Below, piece after piece: positions 59,915 through 64,000 of a stretch of DNA of 64,000 nucleotides. The stretch's first letter is position 1; the number at the start of each line of letters is the position of its first letter. The position numbers and the translations under genes were made by a program. Under the pieces are notes generated by a model, which saw only the letters and a list, made by a program, of their open reading frames with translations, was not told the DNA's origin and made no database searches. Location: assembly GCA_937995755.1 (NCBI GenBank), contig CALKJD010000014.1, positions 23,586 through 87,585 of the forward strand. Direction: 5' to 3'. Source of the DNA: an uncultured Saprospiraceae bacterium. Its GTDB lineage: Bacteria; Bacteroidota; Bacteroidia; Chitinophagales; Saprospiraceae.

Positions 59915-61411
59915 ATGTTTGATGCTTTTTTAGGAAATAGCCCAAGATGGTATAAGTTGACAATGATTGGATTTTTGATTTTCAATATTGTCTCTTTCTT
60001 TGTATTAGGCCCAGCAATTACAGCTTGGTTATTTATTGCAGAATTTATCTTTACGTTGGCCATGGCACTTAAGTGCTATCCACTGCAGTCTGGTGGTATA
60101 CTTGCTATCGAAGCTTTATTTCTTGGTTTGACGACACCTAAGCATGCGTATAACGAAGTCTTAGCCAACTTAGAAGTGATTTTATTATTAGTGTTCATGG
60201 TGGCGGGTATCTATTTCATGAAGCCATTACTGATGTACATCTTTAGTAAGGTCTTTACTAAAGTGAAATCAAAAACAGTACTGTCATTACTCTTTGTCTT
60301 TTTGGCGGCGGTGTTATCTGCGTTTTTAGATGCACTTACAGTTACTGCAGTATTGATCTCGGTAGCAGTTGGTTTCTACGGTGTATATCATAGAATCCAG
60401 TCTGGATCATCAGATCTTGATAATAGTGGAACATTAGATCGTAAGCAACTTAGTGGTGATACATTAAAGCAATTCCAAGGATTTCTTAGAAGTTTGATCA
60501 TGCATGGTGTAGTAGGTACAGCATTAGGAGGCGTATGTACATTAGTTGGAGAGCCTCAAAACTTACTTATTGGTGAGAAAATGGGTTGGGATTTTATAGA
60601 ATTCTTTCTACGTATGGCGCCAGTAACTATTCCAGTATTGGGTGCAGGTCTACTGACGACTATTTTACTTGAAAAAACAAAATCGTTTGGATATGGTGAC
60701 CAATTGCCAGAGCCAGCAAGAAATATCATCGAAGCATACACTGAAGAAGCTGATGCTAATAGATCAGAAAGACAGAAGTATGAGCTAATAGTACAAGGTG
60801 TAGCTGCTATATTGTTAATAATAGGATTGGCATTGCACTTAGCTCCTGTAGGATTTATAGGATTAGGATTGATCATCTTCCAAACGGCATTCATGGGTAT
60901 TACGGATGAGCATTCACTTGGAAAATCATTTGAAGAAGCATTGCCGTTTACCGGTTTGATAGTAGTATTCTTTGTGATCGTTGCTATGATTCACGATCAG
61001 CATTTGTTTAAGCCTATTATCGACTATGCATTCTCATTAGCGCCAGCAGATCAACCTAAGTTTTTCTATGTTGCTTCAGGATTGTTATCTATGATTAGTG
61101 ATAATGTATTCGTAGCCACAGTATTTATCGGAGAGATCGCAGGATCGTTTGGTGATACTGTTGTTCAAGGTACTGCATCATTTGACCAAGGGCAAAGAGA
61201 TTTATATGAATCACTCGCGGTAGCAGTTAATACTGGTACTAACTTACCAAGTGTAGCGACACCTAATGGACAGGCTGCATTTTTATTCTTATTGACTTCA
61301 GCTTTAGCACCGCTTATTCATCTTAGTTATATGAAGATGGTGAAGATGGCGATACCGTATACAATTGTATTAGGTATATTAGGGTTTATAGGTGTAGTAT
61401 ACTTCCTCTAG
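59915..61411 (+). CDS. nhaB: Na+/H+ antiporter NhaB
   Basis: A 498-aa polytopic protein strikingly close to NhaB along its whole length: GNSPRWYKLTMIGFLIFN, AEFIFTLAMALKCYPLQSGG, VFMVAGIYFMKPLL, SAFLDALTVTAVLISVAVGF, GEPQNLLIGEKMGWDF and SVATPNGQAAFLFLLTS. It has about 12 membrane helices. NhaB exports Na+ in exchange for H+. NhaB is best known from Proteobacteria and marine groups; its presence together with NhaC nearby points to a saline habitat. Confidence 0.95.
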   Translation: MFDAFLGNSPRWYKLTMIGFLIFNIVSFFVLGPAITAWLFIAEFIFTLAMALKCYPLQSGGILAIEALFLGLTTPKHAYNEVLANLEVILLLVFMVAGIYFMKPLLMYIFSKVFTKVKSKTVLSLLFVFLAAVLSAFLDALTVTAVLISVAVGFYGVYHRIQSGSSDLDNSGTLDRKQLSGDTLKQFQGFLRSLIMHGVVGTALGGVCTLVGEPQNLLIGEKMGWDFIEFFLRMAPVTIPVLGAGLLTTILLEKTKSFGYGDQLPEPARNIIEAYTEEADANRSERQKYELIVQGVAAILLIIGLALHLAPVGFIGLGLIIFQTAFMGITDEHSLGKSFEEALPFTGLIVVFFVIVAMIHDQHLFKPIIDYAFSLAPADQPKFFYVASGLLSMISDNVFVATVFIGEIAGSFGDTVVQGTASFDQGQRDLYESLAVAVNTGTNLPSVATPNGQAAFLFLLTSALAPLIHLSYMKMVKMAIPYTIVLGILGFIGVVYFL

Positions 61412-61430
61412 TAATTATTGATAGATAAGA

Positions 61431-61472
61431 ACTATTGATACATAGTGATGGTTACTTTATCACTTCAATAGT
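61431..61472 (+). other. Nested hairpin just before dusB
   Basis: ACTATTGA/TCAATAGT encloses AGTGAT/ATCACT with a 9-base loop. It ends 12 bases before the dusB start. It could be the 3' end structure of nhaB or a leader element of dusB; there is no U-tract. Confidence 0.4.
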
Positions 61473-61484
61473 CAGAAATATAAT

Positions 61485-62489
61485 ATGGCAAAAATAGCTA
61501 ACATAGATCTTGGAGAATTTCCACTTTTGCTTGCTCCTATGGAGGATGTAAGTGATCCACCATTCAGAGCTTTATGTAAGGAGCAGGGCTGTGATATGAT
61601 GTACACTGAGTTTATAAGTGTGGAAGGTCTTATACGTGATGCCACGAAGAGTGTAGCTAAGCTAGATATATATGATGAAGAGCGTCCGATTGGGATACAG
61701 ATATTTGGTGCAGAGATTGACTCGATGCGTAGAGCGGCGGAGATCGTAGAAGAGGCTAAACCAGAAGTGCTAGATATCAATTTTGGATGTCCAGTAAAGA
61801 AGGTAGTCTGTAAGATGGCAGGCGCAGGTATCCTTCAAGATATCGATCGTATGGTAAGTCTGACCAAAGAGATCGTAGATGCAACTAATCTACCCGTAAC
61901 AGTAAAGACGAGGCTAGGTTGGGATGATAAGAGTATCCATATCGAAGAAGTAGCAGAACGGTTACAGGATGTAGGTATTAAAGCATTATCAATTCATGGT
62001 CGTACGCGTAAGCAGATGTACAAAGGTGAAGCAGATTGGACAAGAATCGGTAACATCAAGGACAATCCAAGAATGCACATTCCGATTTTTGGAAATGGTG
62101 ATATAAACAGCCCACAAAAAGCAGTAGAATACAAAAATAAGTATGGTGTGGACGGTGTCATGATTGGTAGAGCCAGTATAGGTTATCCATGGATATTTCG
62201 TGAGATAAAGCATTATATCGAGACTGGTGAGATCATGGATGCTCCTTCTGTTTCTGAGCGTGTAGACGCTGCCAGACGACATCTCAATCATAGTATCGAA
62301 TGGAAAGGTATGAGGATTGGTGTGAACGAAATGAAAAGACATTACACAAACTATTTCCGTGGATTTAGAGACATCAAAACGTATAGAGCTAGATTGGTAA
62401 TGGAAAACGATCCTGCTAATATCCACGGTATCTTAGATGAAATCTTAGAAGTCTACGATGACAGGCCAGAAATGGTGATGATTAGATAA
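61485..62489 (+). CDS. dusB: tRNA-dihydrouridine synthase
   Basis: A 334-aa Dus family flavoenzyme. PLLLAPMEDVSDPPFRALCK opens the FMN TIM barrel, and NFGCPVKKVVCKMAGAGIL has the catalytic Cys102. SIHGRTRKQMYKGEADW and IFGNGDINSPQ are flavin and substrate contacts, followed by a helical C-terminal tRNA-binding domain (about 245-334). It reduces uridines in the D-loop. The pattern fits DusB, the only type common in Bacteroidota. It follows nhaB after a hairpin and probably has its own expression. Confidence 0.94.
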   Translation: MAKIANIDLGEFPLLLAPMEDVSDPPFRALCKEQGCDMMYTEFISVEGLIRDATKSVAKLDIYDEERPIGIQIFGAEIDSMRRAAEIVEEAKPEVLDINFGCPVKKVVCKMAGAGILQDIDRMVSLTKEIVDATNLPVTVKTRLGWDDKSIHIEEVAERLQDVGIKALSIHGRTRKQMYKGEADWTRIGNIKDNPRMHIPIFGNGDINSPQKAVEYKNKYGVDGVMIGRASIGYPWIFREIKHYIETGEIMDAPSVSERVDAARRHLNHSIEWKGMRIGVNEMKRHYTNYFRGFRDIKTYRARLVMENDPANIHGILDEILEVYDDRPEMVMIR

Positions 62490-62762
62490 TTTGCCGAGAA
62501 AGTGTGACACTCTGAGATAGAGGTTACAACATTCTACTATTTTGCTATAATGTATGCCCTCTCTGAGGTGTAGCCTAACTATGGATCGTGGATATGCCCA
62601 CCGTAGTCATCATCAATTGGTATACGCATGTGATTGCGAAAGGGTAAAATTGAATCCTAAAGTAATAGTGGTTTGTATTGCGATTTCATGATCACGACTT
62701 CTTTAATTTGTACACATCTATTGATAATTGTATTATTACAATCCAATCCAAATAGAGAACCG

Positions 62763-64000
62763 ATGTCGATCCACAAAGAAAAAGCCACAAAAGCACATAG
62801 CGAGCATATAGTAGAGAATAACGAACTCAATCTATTAGAGGCTCTTATCCCTGTGGTTTTGTTGATGGCGATGCTTGCATATAACATATTTGTAGAAGAT
62901 GGAGAGTGGCTCGGAGGATACTCAAATCAGATCATTTTGCTGATCGGAGGTGTATTCGCGGCTATAGTAGGTCTTTATAACAAAACATCATTCAGTACAA
63001 TGGGAGCTGAGATTTACGAAAATCTCAGAAGTGTGTTTATACCCATCATGATTCTTTTCTTGGTCGGAGCATTAGCAGGTACCTGGCTAGTAAGTGGTAT
63101 TATACCTTCAATGGTGTATTATGGACTTCAAGTTTTAAGTCCTGGTGTGTTTTTACCCGCATCAGTGATTATCGCTGCAATCATTTCAATCGCTACTGGA
63201 TCATCATGGACGACGTCAGCAACGGTAGGTATAGCATTAATAGGTATTGGAACAGCTTTAGGTATACCTGTAGGAATGATAGCAGGAGCGGTGATCTCAG
63301 GTGCTTATTTTGGTGATAAGATGTCTCCATTAAGTGATACGACCAATTTAGCCCCAGCAATGGCAGGCACAGATCTATTTACTCATATCAAATATATGGC
63401 GTATACCACGGTACCTACTATAACTATTGCGCTCATCGTATTTTCGATTTTAAGCTTTACGATAGATACAAGTGGAAGTGCTGATGTTGGAGGACTTTTG
63501 ACTACCATGGATTCAACATTCAATATTACACCTTGGCTATTTGCCGTTCCTTTGACGATGGTGGTACTCATTATATTTAAGACTAATCCCTTGATAGCTT
63601 TGGGGGTTGGTGTGGTAATGGCAGCAATATATGCCGTTATTTTTCAGCCAGATGTATTATCGGGTATCGCAGACTCTAGTTTTGGAGCACTCAGCCAGGC
63701 AGTATTGACTGATACGGCTATCGTCACTGATAATGCCACACTCAACGATCTATTTACAGCTGGCGGTATGAAGGGTATGCTCTGGACGATCTATTTGATC
63801 ATCTGTGCCATGGTATTTGGTGGTGTAATGGATGGAATTGGAGCTTTAGCAAGGATTACCAAAACATTGCTATCAATAGCTACTTCTGTATTTGGCTTGT
63901 TTGCGAGTACCGTAGCAAGTTGTATCGGTCTCAATATCGTAGCAAGTGATCAATACTTAGCGCTAGTAATTCCGGGTAAGATGTTTAAAAAAGCATACGA
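62763..64000 (+). CDS. nhaC: Na+/H+ antiporter NhaC, 3' end beyond window
   Basis: The frame opens at ATG 62763 (MSIHKEKATKAHSEH) and is still open at the window end (412 codons). An in-frame ATG at 62688 would add 25 residues, but that stretch reads like promoter DNA and I do not use it. NhaC motifs are clear: NLLEALIPVVLLMAMLAYNI, FLPASVIIAAIISIATGSSW, TTSATVGIALIGIG, GAYFGDKMSPLSDTTNLAPA and GGMKGMLWTIYLIICAMVFG. It exchanges Na+ for H+. It is the second sodium exporter in four kilobases, with dusB between them. Confidence 0.93.
   Translation, partial: MSIHKEKATKAHSEHIVENNELNLLEALIPVVLLMAMLAYNIFVEDGEWLGGYSNQIILLIGGVFAAIVGLYNKTSFSTMGAEIYENLRSVFIPIMILFLVGALAGTWLVSGIIPSMVYYGLQVLSPGVFLPASVIIAAIISIATGSSWTTSATVGIALIGIGTALGIPVGMIAGAVISGAYFGDKMSPLSDTTNLAPAMAGTDLFTHIKYMAYTTVPTITIALIVFSILSFTIDTSGSADVGGLLTTMDSTFNITPWLFAVPLTMVVLIIFKTNPLIALGVGVVMAAIYAVIFQPDVLSGIADSSFGALSQAVLTDTAIVTDNATLNDLFTAGGMKGMLWTIYLIICAMVFGGVMDGIGALARITKTLLSIATSVFGLFASTVASCIGLNIVASDQYLALVIPGKMFKKAY

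Noticed and set aside
62502..62531. GTGACA near the start region of nhaC
   Set aside because: The sixth base is wrong and no CTCT box is found at the required spacing.

Overview
The window is AT-rich chromosomal DNA from a member of the Bacteroidota. The evidence is type IX secretion C-terminal sorting domains, a TamB plus lipoprotein TamA-like (TamL) pair, a HisKA_3/NarL two-component pair, RskA-type anti-sigma control, TAnnTTTG-like -7 elements and weak Shine-Dalgarno sites. The gene content (DUF4331 proteins, the ligase-associated DNA-repair cluster, NhaB and NhaC sodium antiporters) would suit a marine or saline Saprospiria-like organism. The genus cannot be fixed from the sequence, and I saw no rRNA, tRNA, transposase, integrase or CRISPR array.

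Layout. 1-6.9 kb (minus): a TPR lipoprotein cut by the window edge and two DUF4331 secreted proteins, with two copies of one ECF-like promoter. 7.0-13.2 kb (minus): a possible STAS-protein remnant, then the four-gene ligase-associated repair cluster (PdeM phosphoesterase, DEXH helicase, ATP-dependent ligase, MBL exonuclease). 13.3-20.2 kb (minus): a seven-gene operon joining polyamine synthesis (arginine decarboxylase, agmatinase, GNAT-nitrilase fusion, deoxyhypusine synthase-like) with PPK2 and CorA. 20.2-24.1 kb (minus): two ATP-grasp-type enzymes, an AstE/aspartoacylase-like enzyme and an acidic-tail protein. 24.2-35.1 kb: outer membrane, mechanosensitive-channel, universal-stress, RimK/RimB and antiporter genes. 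35.3-48 kb (plus): a T9SS cargo protein, a cysteine-less glutaredoxin-fold protein, an RsbS / RsbT-RsbX / histidine kinase / response regulator operon, OmpA-type proteins and two ECF sigma factors, the second with an RskA anti-sigma. 48.1-55.3 kb: tamB-tamL. 55.4-64 kb: a small secreted protein, a TIM-barrel isomerase, AlkB, gamma-glutamyltransferase, NhaB, DusB and the start of NhaC.

Most notable observation. Twelve intergenic sites between 20.2 and 43.9 kb share one 30-base promoter architecture, TGTGAC(C/T)-N16-(C/A)TCT. Each points at a gene that starts 13-86 bases further on. The genes served are the polyamine/polyphosphate/Mg operon, the ATP-grasp operon, a DUF502 protein, the USP-antiporter pair, a Lys/Ala-rich mini-protein, MscS, an acidic lipoprotein, a Ca/Na antiporter, the cysteine-less glutaredoxin-fold protein, an outer membrane barrel, an OmpA lipoprotein and a 79-aa protein. 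The motif is not palindromic and has ECF-type spacing, so it looks like the regulon of an alternative sigma factor for envelope, osmotic or general stress. The orphan ECF factor at 43.3 kb is the nearest candidate, and the partner-switching operon at 38.3-41.4 kb is a possible upstream input. That assignment is inference; the motif itself is read directly from the sequence.
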